The position numbers and the translations under genes were made by a program. Positions 53,752 through 61,785 of a stretch of DNA of 64,000 nucleotides are shown here, one piece after another. Location: contig NZ_JAROCC010000003.1 of NCBI RefSeq assembly GCF_030433715.1, forward strand, positions 124,001-188,000, in the 5' to 3' direction. The notes beneath the pieces were generated by a model. That model was not told the origin of the DNA. It worked only from the letters and a program-made list of their open reading frames with translations, and made no database searches. The DNA comes from Sporosarcina highlanderae. Its GTDB lineage: Bacteria; Bacillota; Bacilli; Bacillales_A; Planococcaceae. The stretch's first letter is position 1. Every line of letters begins with the position of its first letter.

Positions 53752-54333
53752 GTGAAAAAATCGAAGAAGATGGGGATAGCGATAGGGATTGTACTTGTGT
53801 TATTTGGACTATCACTATGGTTTTTGACTGGAAAGTGGATTGCGGATGGACAAGAACCCGTAGCCAACGGAACCAACGAATATGCCATTATTCTTGGCGC
53901 AAAAGTAAATGGGGAGACGCCTTCACTTACTTTGCACTATCGCTTGGAAAAAGCTTTATCATATGCCGAAGGCCACCCTGATGTCCGGTTCATTTTGTCG
54001 GGAGGACAGGGGCCTGATGAAGATATTGCAGAAGCGGAAGCAATGAGGCGATATTTGACGGAGCACGGAATCAGTGAAGATCGGTTACTGATTGAGTCTA
54101 AGTCAACGTCAACATATGAAAATCTCCTATTTTCAAAAAGTCTATTACCAGAAGAAATTAATTCTTTAACAATCATCACTAGCGATTTTCATTTGGCGCG
54201 TGCCCGGATGCTTGCTGATACCCTCGGTCTTGAGACGGATGCCCTCGGAGCAAAAACACCCGCCTCCGTGAAAGTCAAACATACTATTCGTGAGAGGCTT
54301 GCAATCATTAAGACTTGTATCGTAGGTAAATGA
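53752..54333 (+). CDS. YdcF/SanA-like DUF218 membrane protein
   Basis: One N-terminal helix (IAIGIVLVLFGLSLWFL) and a DUF218 domain with AIILGAKVNGE, ILSGGQGPDE, STSTYENLLFS and ITSDFHLARA. Related proteins affect envelope integrity and vancomycin sensitivity in enterics; some bind nucleotides. Start GTG 53752. It lies 24 bases behind the dioxygenase-like gene, probably in one operon. Terminator at 54333. Confidence 0.87.
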   Translation: MKKSKKMGIAIGIVLVLFGLSLWFLTGKWIADGQEPVANGTNEYAIILGAKVNGETPSLTLHYRLEKALSYAEGHPDVRFILSGGQGPDEDIAEAEAMRRYLTEHGISEDRLLIESKSTSTYENLLFSKSLLPEEINSLTIITSDFHLARARMLADTLGLETDALGAKTPASVKVKHTIRERLAIIKTCIVGK

Positions 54334-54371
54334 AAAAGCTGTATCTCCATTAATTTGGAGAACAGCTTTTA
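54334..54371. terminator. Bidirectional terminator
   Basis: AAAAGCTGT and CTCC pair with GGAG and ACAGCTTTT; it serves the convergent DUF218 and PHP genes. Confidence 0.85.
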
Positions 54372-54372
54372 T

Positions 54373-55167
54373 TCATAGACTATCAATTGAATGAAATACG
54401 GGTTCCCGGTTGTTAAATGTTGTGATGTATGAAAATCCTATCGACTTTAATAGCTCGAGTGACTCCGCGAATTGAAAAGCGATATCACCTGATTTATGGG
54501 CGTCTGACCCTAATGTAATAACTTCTCCTCCACATTGCTTATAAAGCTTAAGAATATCGTCACTTGGCAATCCATTAGGCAATCCATAACGTACTCCAGA
54601 TGTATTTAACTCAATACCTTTTCCTGCTGGGATGATATGTTTGAAGATTGCCTGCAATATATCATGGAAGTCGTTTTGGAGAGTTTCAGGTGCATAGCGC
54701 TTTATCAAATCGATATGACCCAAAATTGAATAGTTATCGAAGTTTTTCACACAATACAGCAATTCATTATAATAACTGAGGGAAGCCTCTTCTACAGTTT
54801 TCCCTTTGAAAATATCGCCGTAATGCAAGCCCTTCCTCTCCACAGTATGCATCGAGCAGATAATGAAGTCGAAGGGTTCTTTCTTCAACATTTCATCATA
54901 CCGCCCTAATATATGTGGCTGAACGCCGATTTCCACGCCTTTACGAATACGGATTTGTCCATCGTATAGCTGCCTGAGTTCCTCAATTCGATGAGTGTAT
55001 TTTTGTTTATCAAAATCAAATTCAATTGCTTCATCCGGATAATCATAATCGATATGCTCCGTAAAACAGATTTCCGTAAGGCCTTTTGCTATGGCTCCCC
55101 GCACCATTTCCTCCATTTCGACAAAGCAATCCTTTGAAAATGAACTATGCATATGGTAATCAAACAT
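54373..55167 (-). CDS. hisJ: Histidinol-phosphatase-like PHP protein
   Basis: Metal-dependent phosphoesterase of the PHP fold. Ligand motifs: DYHMHSSFSKDC at the start, FTEHID, SMHTVERK, GHIDLIKRY and LGSDAHK. This resembles histidinol phosphatase HisJ, but no histidine genes are near and PHP proteins have other substrates. Start ATG 55167 is behind GGAGG by 7 bases, so the longer frame to 55185 is not needed. 264 residues. Confidence 0.83.
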   Translation of the reverse strand: MFDYHMHSSFSKDCFVEMEEMVRGAIAKGLTEICFTEHIDYDYPDEAIEFDFDKQKYTHRIEELRQLYDGQIRIRKGVEIGVQPHILGRYDEMLKKEPFDFIICSMHTVERKGLHYGDIFKGKTVEEASLSYYNELLYCVKNFDNYSILGHIDLIKRYAPETLQNDFHDILQAIFKHIIPAGKGIELNTSGVRYGLPNGLPSDDILKLYKQCGGEVITLGSDAHKSGDIAFQFAESLELLKSIGFSYITTFNNREPVFHSIDSL

Positions 55168-55294
55168 ATTAATTCCTCCAAACAAAGTTGTGATTTTATC
55201 ATATCATTGTGGAGGGTGAAATAGGATAGCAATTCAAGCTGAAAAACTGGTATACTTATGTCAACTATAAAGGGTAGGGAAGGCAGGCATATTA

Positions 55295-55476
55295 ATGACC
55301 ACTCCAAAATATATCGATATTGCGTTGATCATTTTTTAGGGTATTTTGCAATCGACCGTTTTTCGAAAGGCCAGACCGGAATAGCAATCATGTTCACTTT
55401 TTTATCTTTATTGAATGTCTTCGTTTTAATTATGAAAATTAAGCAGGATAAAAAACATGTGAAAGAACCAAAATAA
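55295..55476 (+). pseudogene. TM2-domain protein with a -1 frameshift
   Basis: Frame 1 gives MTTPKYIDIALIIF and then a TAG stop (55337-55339) right at a run of six T (55332-55337). The next frame continues without a gap as LGYFAIDRFSKGQTG, a typical TM2 motif, then a second membrane helix and a charged tail. One extra T would restore a protein of about 60 residues. This could be a real mutation, sequencing error, or slippage. The ORF starting at 55258 in the second frame has no ribosome-binding site. A terminator follows. Confidence 0.75.
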
Positions 55477-55477
55477 G

Positions 55478-55513
55478 AAAAAAGCTGCAATTTCAGAAGT
55501 GCAGCTTTTTTCT
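55478..55513 (+). terminator. Terminator after the TM2 gene
   Basis: AAAAAAGCTGCA pairs with TGCAGCTTTTTT. Confidence 0.9.
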
Positions 55514-55575
55514 TCCGTTTTTATCATTTTTATGGTATAATGACGGAATGCCAAGCTTAGAGGTGAGGAATTGAC

Positions 55576-56646
55576 ATGAAAAAATCAATTTACGGATTAA
55601 CATTGGAACAGCTGACAGCTTTTTTAGTGGAAAATGGACAAAAGAAATTCCGTGCTGCTCAAGTATGGGACTGGCTTTATAAAAAGCGTGTCGCCAACTT
55701 TGCAGACATGAAAAATATAAATAAAGAATGCCTTCAATTATTGGATGAGAATTTTGCAATACAGACTCTTGAGGAGTCAGTGAAACAAGTTTCGGATGAC
55801 GGGACAATCAAGTTCCTTTTCAAAATGCAAGACGGGAACCTAATCGAAACCGTTCTGATGAAATTCCCATACGGACAGTCCGTATGTGTAACGACGCAAG
55901 TTGGATGTAATATCGGCTGTAGTTTCTGTGCAAGTGGTCTATTGCGCAAAAATCGTGATTTGGAAGCAGGCGAAATTGTTGGCCAAATTATGAAAGTGCA
56001 AGAACATCTTGATAATCTGGGCGGCGGTGAACGTGTTAGCCATATCGTTGTAATGGGAATTGGTGAACCGTTTGATAATTACACGAACTTGATGAACTTC
56101 CTTCGTGTCGTCAACGACCAAAATGGATTGTCAATTGGTGCACGCCATATCACCGTTTCTACAAGTGGGTTAACACCGAAGATCCGTGAATTCGCGGAAG
56201 AAAATATTCAAATCAATTTGGCTGTATCATTACACGCACCAAACAATGATTTACGGAGCCAAATTATGAAGATCAATAAAGCTTTCCCGATTGAGAAATT
56301 GATGGATGCGATTGATTACTATTTGGAAGCGAAGAACCGTCGGATTACGTTCGAGTACATCCTATTGGATGATGTAAATGATCATGTGGCGGAGGCAGAA
56401 CAATTGGCGAAACTGCTTCATAATAAACGCCATTTGTCATATGTAAACTTAATCCCTTATAATCCGGTAGATGAACACGGGCAGTATCAACGAAGCAAGC
56501 CAGAAGCGATCAAAGCGTTTTACGAAACATTGAAAAAACGCGGTATCAACTGCGGTGTCCGTCTGGAACACGGAACAGACATCGACGCAGCTTGCGGTCA
56601 ATTGCGTAGTAAGCAAATTAAGAAGGATAAAGTCAAAGCAAATTAA
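55576..56646 (+). CDS. rlmN: 23S rRNA (adenine2503-C2)-methyltransferase RlmN
   Basis: Radical-SAM methyltransferase acting on 23S rRNA A2503 and some tRNAs. The CxxxCxxC cluster motif is [11 protein letters not shown] near residue 118. [10 protein letters not shown] follows, and the catalytic cysteine region is [15 protein letters not shown] at the C-terminus. The 356 residues are full length. AGAGGTGAGG precedes the ATG. The gene is bordered downstream by a decayed IS1182-type element. Confidence 0.95.
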   Translation: MKKSIYGLTLEQLTAFLVENGQKKFRAAQVWDWLYKKRVANFADMKNINKECLQLLDENFAIQTLEESVKQVSDDGTIKFLFKMQDGNLIETVLMKFPYGQSVCVTTQVGCNIGCSFCASGLLRKNRDLEAGEIVGQIMKVQEHLDNLGGGERVSHIVVMGIGEPFDNYTNLMNFLRVVNDQNGLSIGARHITVSTSGLTPKIREFAEENIQINLAVSLHAPNNDLRSQIMKINKAFPIEKLMDAIDYYLEAKNRRITFEYILLDDVNDHVAEAEQLAKLLHNKRHLSYVNLIPYNPVDEHGQYQRSKPEAIKAFYETLKKRGINCGVRLEHGTDIDAACGQLRSKQIKKDKVKAN

Positions 56647-56689
56647 CAAAAACGCATGCTCATAAAAAGCAGCGTTTCAGACTGTAGAC

Positions 56690-56732
56690 AAAAGGGATGG
56701 AAATCGAATTGATTTCCATCCCTTTTGTTTTA
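56690..56732. terminator. Strong terminator inside the IS left end
   Basis: AAAAGGGATGGAAATC pairs with GATTTCCATCCCTTTT, followed by GTTTT. Confidence 0.85.
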
Positions 56733-56771
56733 TTTTACGCATTTGGCTCAAAAACGTTAGACTGACACGAC

Positions 56772-56944
56772 GTTGATTTCCGTTCCGGGCGGACGCTTTC
56801 CGGGGGGCTTGCCCTCAGCCTCCTCGGATGTGCTCCCAACGCTTCGCTTTTGGTCGCAAAAGCCTTTCTTCGTAACGGCTTTTCCTGCGGGGTCTTCGCG
56901 CTTCGCTGATCCCCCAGGAGTCGCCGCCCTGCACTCCAATCAAC
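56772..56944 (-). repeat. GC-rich repeat copy 1 (inverted relative to copy 2)
   Basis: About 173 bp beginning GTTGATTTCCGTTCC and ending with ATTGGAGTG-complementary sequence. The minus strand reads GTTGATTGGAG...GGCGGCGACTCCTG...GGAAAGCGTCCG...GGAAATCAAC, the same ends as copy 2 but with a longer middle. No coding signal. Confidence 0.75.
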
Positions 56945-56961
56945 TAAATATCCCTGAAGAT

Positions 56962-57383
56962 TCAAGTGATTTTTACAGCCGGCGTCCTCCATGTCCAGCT
57001 GGCGCGCTTCGGAAGATTTAATGCAGCAAAAGTTAGCATCGCCTGCATGGACAATTTTTCAAGTCCCCTTAGGGTTGTCCATCGCATGCCATGCTTTTCT
57101 TTTACATCGGCAAAGACACGTTCAAATGACTCTTTGCGGTTTCCATATATTTCTTAAATTTCATGATTGTGACGTAAATATTCAGCTACTTCTAAATAAT
57201 CTTCCCAGATATGACGTAGAATCATTGGTCTTCAACTAATGGAGAGGTAAAGGAAAAATCAATTGCCGCATCCAGTTTGCGTACCAGATGGTCTTGAGGA
57301 ACCAACTGCTCTATGGTCAGTATTACCAACTGGTCTCGTTCATTGATTTGATTCTTAGTCATCATATCCATCACCTCATTCAT
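56962..57383 (-). pseudogene. IS1182-type transposase, broken
   Basis: N-terminal part from 57383 (TKNQINERDQLVILTIEQL, DHLVRKLDAAIDFSF) runs into a stop at 57222. Another frame continues as RHIWEDYLEVAEYLRHNHEI, has an internal TAA, then EIYGNRKESFERVFADVK and KHGMRWTTLRGLEKLSMQA, a typical IS1182 C-terminus. Most of the catalytic DDE region is deleted. The stop at 56962 is at the expected end. Confidence 0.75.
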
Positions 57384-57398
57384 TTGATAGGAAGCACC

Positions 57399-57525
57399 GT
57401 TGATTGGAGCGGAGAGCGGCGACTCCTGCGGGAACAGCGCGAGCTGAAGACCCTGGACTGAGCGCAGCGAGGGAAGCGGCTGAAGCCGTGCCCGCGGAAA
57501 GCGTCCGCTCGCAGCGGAAATCAAC
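57399..57525 (+). repeat. GC-rich repeat copy 2
   Basis: About 127 bp starting GTTGATTGGAGCGGAG and ending GCGGAAATCAAC. It shares both ends and several inner blocks (GGCGACTCCTG, GAAGACCC, GGAAAGCGTCCG) with copy 1 on the opposite strand. It sits just upstream of the transposase N-terminus and supplies part of a longer open frame there. Confidence 0.75.
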
Positions 57526-57675
57526 TTTTTTAGCTTTATCTCTATTTTAAAAGAAAACATACTGTAGGCAAACACTAAAATTCATGTGTTTATCAACAAT
57601 CTGAAACGCATGCTAATAAAGGGCATGCGTTTTTGTTATGTATATTCAATAAAATTAAATAATAACAAGGAGAAT

Positions 57676-57707
57676 AAAAAAAGTAGAGAATCATTCCAGT
57701 CTCTACT
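57676..57707 (-). terminator. Terminator of the DUF-like membrane gene
   Basis: On the minus strand GTAGAGA-N10-TCTCTAC is followed by TTTTTTT. Confidence 0.85.
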
Positions 57708-57718
57708 TTTGGAAAAGC

Positions 57719-58093
57719 TTATTTGTTTTTTGTTTTTCGAATGGCGATTATGATGAATTGGACAATCACAGCAATTCCAAAACCGAATGTAGTGATAATG
57801 AAAAGGGAAAGAACGCCAATCAAATCGCCAAAACCATTTGTATCCATGAGAAAACTTCTGAAAAACTCTGCAAATCCTAAAGTAAGGGCTGCCATAAAAA
57901 TCCGGAAGGCAATTTTAAGCCTATAGAATAGTAACGATGCCGCAAGAACTCCTACGGTTAAGCTAAATATACCAAATGTAAAGTAGTTTTTAAGAACCAG
58001 TTCCGTCCCTAAAATCGTCCGAATCCCTAATATTAATAAACAGAATGAAGTCAAACCCGTGAAGAATCCTATTTTCCATAACTTTTTATCCAT
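57719..58093 (-). CDS. Hypothetical four-helix membrane protein
   Basis: A protein of 124 residues with four clear hydrophobic helices (IGFFTGLTSFCLLILGI, TFGIFSLTVGVLAASLLFY, FRIFMAALTLGF, SLFIITTFGFGIAVIVQFI). I do not recognise its family. The frame reaches 58123, but ATG 58093 is preceded by AAGCGGGTG and is more plausible. It has its own terminator and is separate from the stress gene upstream. Confidence 0.7.
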   Translation of the reverse strand: MDKKLWKIGFFTGLTSFCLLILGIRTILGTELVLKNYFTFGIFSLTVGVLAASLLFYRLKIAFRIFMAALTLGFAEFFRSFLMDTNGFGDLIGVLSLFIITTFGFGIAVIVQFIIIAIRKTKNK

Positions 58094-58141
58094 CAAAATG
58101 CACCCGCTTTCAGTACATATCATAACGGAAAATGGGAAAGA

Positions 58142-58183
58142 AGAAAAGCTGCTCCATCGGAAAAGAACTCCTAATGGAACAGC
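58142..58183 (-). terminator. Terminator of the YflT-like gene
   Basis: On the minus strand GGCTGTTCCAT pairs with ATGGAGCAGC followed by TTTTCTT. Confidence 0.78.
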
Positions 58184-58200
58184 CTCCTCTGTTGACTTTA

Positions 58201-58521
58201 TTATTTTTTAGCAATCAAGACAAGTTTTCCGTGGTCAAGCTCGCGCTCGGCATCCGCTGCATCTTCAGCGGTTAGGCCGGCAGCTTCCATTTTGCTGCGA
58301 AGTTCGTCACCGCGTGACGTGAACATGTTTTTCATGCTATCAAGGAATCCTTGCTCCTTCATACCAACCTTTTCCGTATCAAGTGCTTCGGTGATGTTTT
58401 CTGTTCTTTTTTTATCATGTGCAAAAATATAAATGTCATCATGTGTGTATCCTTGACTTGTTAAATCCTCAATCTCTTTTTTAGCTTGCACCGCATTTTC
58501 TACGATTTTTTTAATAACCAT
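58201..58521 (-). CDS. yflT: General stress protein 17M-like (YflT family)
   Basis: Small soluble protein of the YflT/GSP17M family: a ferredoxin-like first half (KKIVENAVQAKKEIEDLTSQGY, DDIYIFAHDKKRT) and a helical second half. In B. subtilis YflT is a sigma-B-dependent stress protein of unknown activity. Start ATG 58521 has GGGAGGG 9 bases upstream; the longer frame to 58539 is less likely. A sigma-B-like promoter lies at 58556-58581 on the minus strand. Confidence 0.87.
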   Translation of the reverse strand: MVIKKIVENAVQAKKEIEDLTSQGYTHDDIYIFAHDKKRTENITEALDTEKVGMKEQGFLDSMKNMFTSRGDELRSKMEAAGLTAEDAADAERELDHGKLVLIAKK

Positions 58522-58555
58522 AATAAAAATCCCTCCCAATTGTATTTGTTTTTAT

Positions 58556-58581
58556 ATACCTCTGACCGGACATTTTTAAAC
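58556..58581 (-). promoter_or_regulatory. Sigma-B-like promoter of the YflT-like gene
   Basis: On the minus strand GTTTAA-N14-AGGTAT, one mismatch from the general stress consensus GTTTAA-N12/15-GGGTAT, lies about 35 bases upstream of the start codon. Confidence 0.75.
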
Positions 58582-58600
58582 AAATGCAATAGGAAGTAAT

Positions 58601-58912
58601 CTAAAACGCATAGTAATCGCCTTTTAATTTGCGGTACGAATGGATGAACTCATTTGGATCGGTTTTTACCTCGAATGTGAAAACCCCTCTGTTTGTATGG
58701 AGGTAAAACAATCCAGTTCCGTTTGAGAAAGCACGATAGGAAACATCATGAACATGTTCAAGAGAAAAAGTGTGTTCCTTGGTTTTGATCGACCCTTCAA
58801 ATAACAAAAGGGTGTTCGATGATTGCTGATGCTTTTGTTGAAACCAATCGATGGACCGCTCTACCGTGAAGTATGGTAGGGAAGCGATAGATGCATGTAT
58901 TGATTCACTCAC
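58601..58912 (-). CDS. Hypothetical PH-like protein
   Basis: About 103 residues. A helical N-terminal part (about 1-30) is followed by a strand-rich region ending in a helix (TLLLFEGSIKTKEHTFSLEHV, GLFYLHTNRGVFTFEVKTDPNEFIHSYRKL), which looks like a bacterial PH-type fold. I do not recognise a named family. AGGAGG is 7 bases before GTG 58912 and 1 base before ATG 58918, so I prefer the GTG start. Confidence 0.6.
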   Translation of the reverse strand: MSESIHASIASLPYFTVERSIDWFQQKHQQSSNTLLLFEGSIKTKEHTFSLEHVHDVSYRAFSNGTGLFYLHTNRGVFTFEVKTDPNEFIHSYRKLKGDYYAF

Positions 58913-58988
58913 GTGCATTCCTCCTGAAAAATTCGATTTGCTCATATGGTATCAGTTTTATTATATGACGCCAATCATTTCGGCATCA

Positions 58989-59558
58989 TCATTTTGAAAG
59001 TCTATCCACCTGATCCAAAACCTGATCAACGAAGTCCTCCTCAACATAATTGAATTCGTTCATAATTTGTCCGTCCCGGTTAATGATATAAAAGTTAGTT
59101 CCGTGAATGACTTGACGTGAGGTCTTTGGTTTTTGAACGATTGTCTGAAATTGCTCCAACGCTATTTTCTCGATTTTCTCTTGAGAATACCCCGTCAGTA
59201 GATGCCAATTCGATTCATCCTCAGTAAATTGGCTTATATAGTCTTTCAGAACCCCGGGCGAATCGGTATCGGGATCGACCGTAAACGAAACAAACTCGAC
59301 GTCAAGGTTTTTCTCATTGAATATTTTTTGTAGTTTAGCCATTTCGCTTGTCATCTGTGGACATACAGTGGTGCAGTGTATGAATATGAAATTAGCAATC
59401 CAAACTTTTCCGTCTAACTGATCCGTGCCAAAAGAATTACCGTTCTGGTCAGTAAATGAAAAAGGGGTGACTTCTCTTCCTGTCTGTTGTTTTGAATAGC
59501 TGCATGCTGACAGAAGAAGCAGCACCGCAAGGACAACGCCTAAGTTAACCAATCTCAT
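58989..59558 (-). CDS. Sco1/SenC-family copper chaperone lipoprotein
   Basis: Extracytoplasmic copper-binding protein used in assembling the CuA centre of cytochrome c oxidase. It has a lipobox (LLLLSACS, Cys19), a thioredoxin fold with the copper motif CTTVCP (C62, C66) and the third ligand H152 in VIHGTNFYII. 189 residues, similar to B. subtilis YpmQ. Its start overlaps the sensor kinase gene by 14 bases. A direct operon with a two-component system is unusual for this family as far as I know. Confidence 0.92.
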   Translation of the reverse strand: MRLVNLGVVLAVLLLLSACSYSKQQTGREVTPFSFTDQNGNSFGTDQLDGKVWIANFIFIHCTTVCPQMTSEMAKLQKIFNEKNLDVEFVSFTVDPDTDSPGVLKDYISQFTEDESNWHLLTGYSQEKIEKIALEQFQTIVQKPKTSRQVIHGTNFYIINRDGQIMNEFNYVEEDFVDQVLDQVDRLSK

Positions 59559-60954
59559 TGTTCATCCCCGCTTTCAAACGGATTTTAACAGAAGTTCCTG
59601 TCTTCGGATCGCTTTGTATGGAAAATGTGCCGCCATGAAGGCGGATAATTTCTTTAACGATCGAAAGCCCAAGACCAGTTCCCCCCGTTGTTCGGTTCCT
59701 CGCTTTGTCGGTTCTGAAAAAACGCTCACCAATACGACTGATATCTTCCTTCGGTATGTGGATTCCTTCGTTATCGACTTGAAATTCAATGTTCTCACCA
59801 GTTTGTTTCAATGAGATTTTCAAGACCCCTTTAGCCAAGGAATATTTAATGGCATTGTCGATAATATTATAGAAGACTTGCTGAATTCTTTGCGGGTCTC
59901 CAGTGATGATAATATTCTCTTCGATGTCCATCTGAAGCTGTAGTCCTTTTTCTGTGATTAAGATTTTGAATAAATCAACCGTATCCAATATGATTTGGGC
60001 GATCGCAATCGGTTCATTAACTAAAACGTACAGGTTCTCCTGTAGATGATTTAATTCGACGAGATCATTAATAAGTTTGTTTAGCCGGACAGTTTCTTTT
60101 TCAATTGTAGTTAAATAGCTTTCAGCTTCCTCGGGTGAAGAATAGATTTTTGCCTTTAAAGCATGAGTGTAACCGCCAATATAGGTCAAAGGTGTACGAA
60201 GCTCATGAACGATATTGGAGGTGAATTCCTTTTTCCTCTTTTCCTGCTCCTCAAGCGACAGACTCATTGAATTGAAGGCATTCGTCAGTTGCCCAATTTC
60301 ATCCTTCCGATCTGTTTCGACTCGACTGCTGTAGTTGCCTTTCGACACTTCAGCAGACATTCTTTGCAATTCATGTAGTGGATTGAACAATGAATATAAG
60401 GTTTTATTGATGATAAGGAATAGGAAGAAAAAGAATAATGTACCTACTATTACCATAAGGGGAATGCTCTCACGAAATACATCTTGAATCGCAGCTAATG
60501 GGACATAAATGTATATGAATCCTATTAAACCCGTTTCTCCTTTTATAGGGAAAATCGCTCCTATGATTTCGCGGTTGAGCTCTTCTACAAATCCCTTCTT
60601 AAGTAGATAACCACCTTTTTCTAACTTATCCCGATCGGAAAAATCAACAAGGTTTTCATAATCGATGCGATAAGGGAAGTACGTTGTAAGTTCCTCTAAC
60701 TCATCGACAACGATAATTTCATACTCGGAGACGACATTATACCATTGTATTTTCTCGATGATTTCGTCACTCAGTTCACCATAATGATAGTGGGAGGCGG
60801 TCCGCTTCCCTTGATAGACAATCGATTCCTCGATACTTGAAATATAGAGCCGGGAATAAAGGAAATGAATAAAGAAAAACGAAAAAAGAATGGTAAATGC
60901 AATACTCGAAAGGAAAACGACGAATATTTTTTTATTTAAATTTAAATTTTTCAT
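59545..60954 (-). CDS. Sensor histidine kinase
   Basis: Membrane kinase of 469 residues. TM1 (about 9-30), an external sensor of about 130 residues, TM2 (about 166-183), HAMP, the phospho-acceptor H250 in SNIVHELRTPLTY, and the ATPase domain with NIIDNAIKYS and GTGLGLSIVKEI. It overlaps the response regulator stop by one base and the Sco gene start by 14. The stimulus is unknown; the partner gene suggests copper or respiratory status. Confidence 0.93.
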   Translation of the reverse strand: MKNLNLNKKIFVVFLSSIAFTILFSFFFIHFLYSRLYISSIEESIVYQGKRTASHYHYGELSDEIIEKIQWYNVVSEYEIIVVDELEELTTYFPYRIDYENLVDFSDRDKLEKGGYLLKKGFVEELNREIIGAIFPIKGETGLIGFIYIYVPLAAIQDVFRESIPLMVIVGTLFFFFLFLIINKTLYSLFNPLHELQRMSAEVSKGNYSSRVETDRKDEIGQLTNAFNSMSLSLEEQEKRKKEFTSNIVHELRTPLTYIGGYTHALKAKIYSSPEEAESYLTTIEKETVRLNKLINDLVELNHLQENLYVLVNEPIAIAQIILDTVDLFKILITEKGLQLQMDIEENIIITGDPQRIQQVFYNIIDNAIKYSLAKGVLKISLKQTGENIEFQVDNEGIHIPKEDISRIGERFFRTDKARNRTTGGTGLGLSIVKEIIRLHGGTFSIQSDPKTGTSVKIRLKAGMNNEIG

Positions 60955-61631
60955 TACTTTACCTCGAACTTATAGCCAATACCCCATACGGTTTCAATCA
61001 TGCTTCCGGCATCGCCCATCTTTAGTCTCAGTGTTTTGATATGGGTATCTACAGTCCTATCTGTACTATGATGGTTATCCCCCCATACCAATGCCAAAAG
61101 CTGTTCACGGGTATAGACACGTCCTTTATTCTTAGCCAAGGTCTCAAGGATGCCGAATTCTTTAAGTGTCAGGGGAAGCTGCTTATTATCCAAAGTTACA
61201 GTATGGGCCTCTGGATCGATGACAAGGGGACCGATGACCAATGAATGCCTGACGGGGTTATTTTTATAAGATCGTCTTAGGACGGACTCAACCCTTGCCA
61301 ATAATTCACCCGGCATGAAAGGTTTAACGATATAATCATCACCTCCAAGTTTTAGACCTTCAATTTTATCCCATTCCTCTCCTTTTGCAGATAAAAAAAT
61401 AAGGGGAATATTGGAAAATTCTTTCAATTCTCTTGCGAATTCGAAGCCGTCCATATAGGGCATCATCACATCGACAATGCATAGATGGGGCTGCTTTATA
61501 TTTATCTTAGACAACGCATTCATCCCATCCGTCGCTTCCTCAACAGAATATCCATCACGGGCAAGAAACGTCCGTATCAACTTTCTCATCTGCGGCTCAT
61601 CGTCAATTATTAAAATTGTATAGGGTTTCAT
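60954..61631 (-). CDS. OmpR/PhoB-family response regulator
   Basis: Receiver domain with the acidic pair D10-D11, phospho-acceptor D54 (CIVDVMMPYMDG) and conserved lysine (VKPF), followed by a winged-helix domain (about 130-225, with VDTHIKTLRLKMG). 225 residues. It is the first gene of the operon with the kinase and the Sco gene and is divergent from the FixH-like lipoprotein, so it may control both. Confidence 0.93.
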   Translation of the reverse strand: MKPYTILIIDDEPQMRKLIRTFLARDGYSVEEATDGMNALSKINIKQPHLCIVDVMMPYMDGFEFARELKEFSNIPLIFLSAKGEEWDKIEGLKLGGDDYIVKPFMPGELLARVESVLRRSYKNNPVRHSLVIGPLVIDPEAHTVTLDNKQLPLTLKEFGILETLAKNKGRVYTREQLLALVWGDNHHSTDRTVDTHIKTLRLKMGDAGSMIETVWGIGYKFEVK

Positions 61632-61690
61632 CGAAAAACCTCACTTCGAATGTTTTAAACTTTAGATTAGAATATTGTTGTGAAATACTT

Positions 61691-61710
61691 ATGAAGAAGT
61701 ACTTCATAAT
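61691..61710. promoter_or_regulatory. Palindrome in the divergent control region
   Basis: GAAGTACTTC (61696-61705) is a perfect 10-bp palindrome. It is flanked by further copies of the word ACTTC or its complement (TACTTATGAAG, ATTACTTC). Such clustered half-sites could bind the adjacent OmpR-family regulator. Inference from position only. Confidence 0.4.
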
Positions 61711-61785
61711 TACTTCTTAATTAACTGATACTATCATACTGAACAAGTTCTGAAACGTTAAGTAATAAAAATGGAGGCACGGATA

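Larger units (their letters stand above)
56674..57607. mobile_element. Decayed IS1182-family insertion sequence
   Basis: The ends carry similar inverted sequences: GTTTCAGACTGTAGA at the left and (reverse complement) GTTTCAGATTGTTGA at the right. Between them lie N-terminal and C-terminal parts of a transposase on the minus strand with most of the middle missing, plus two GC-rich repeats inserted in opposite orientations. A strong hairpin (56690-56732) just inside the left end probably terminates transcription from rlmN. Confidence 0.7.

Noticed and set aside
56773..57021. ORFs within the GC-rich repeats
   Set aside because: Frames arise from GC-rich repeat DNA with few stops; no ribosome-binding site or family resemblance.
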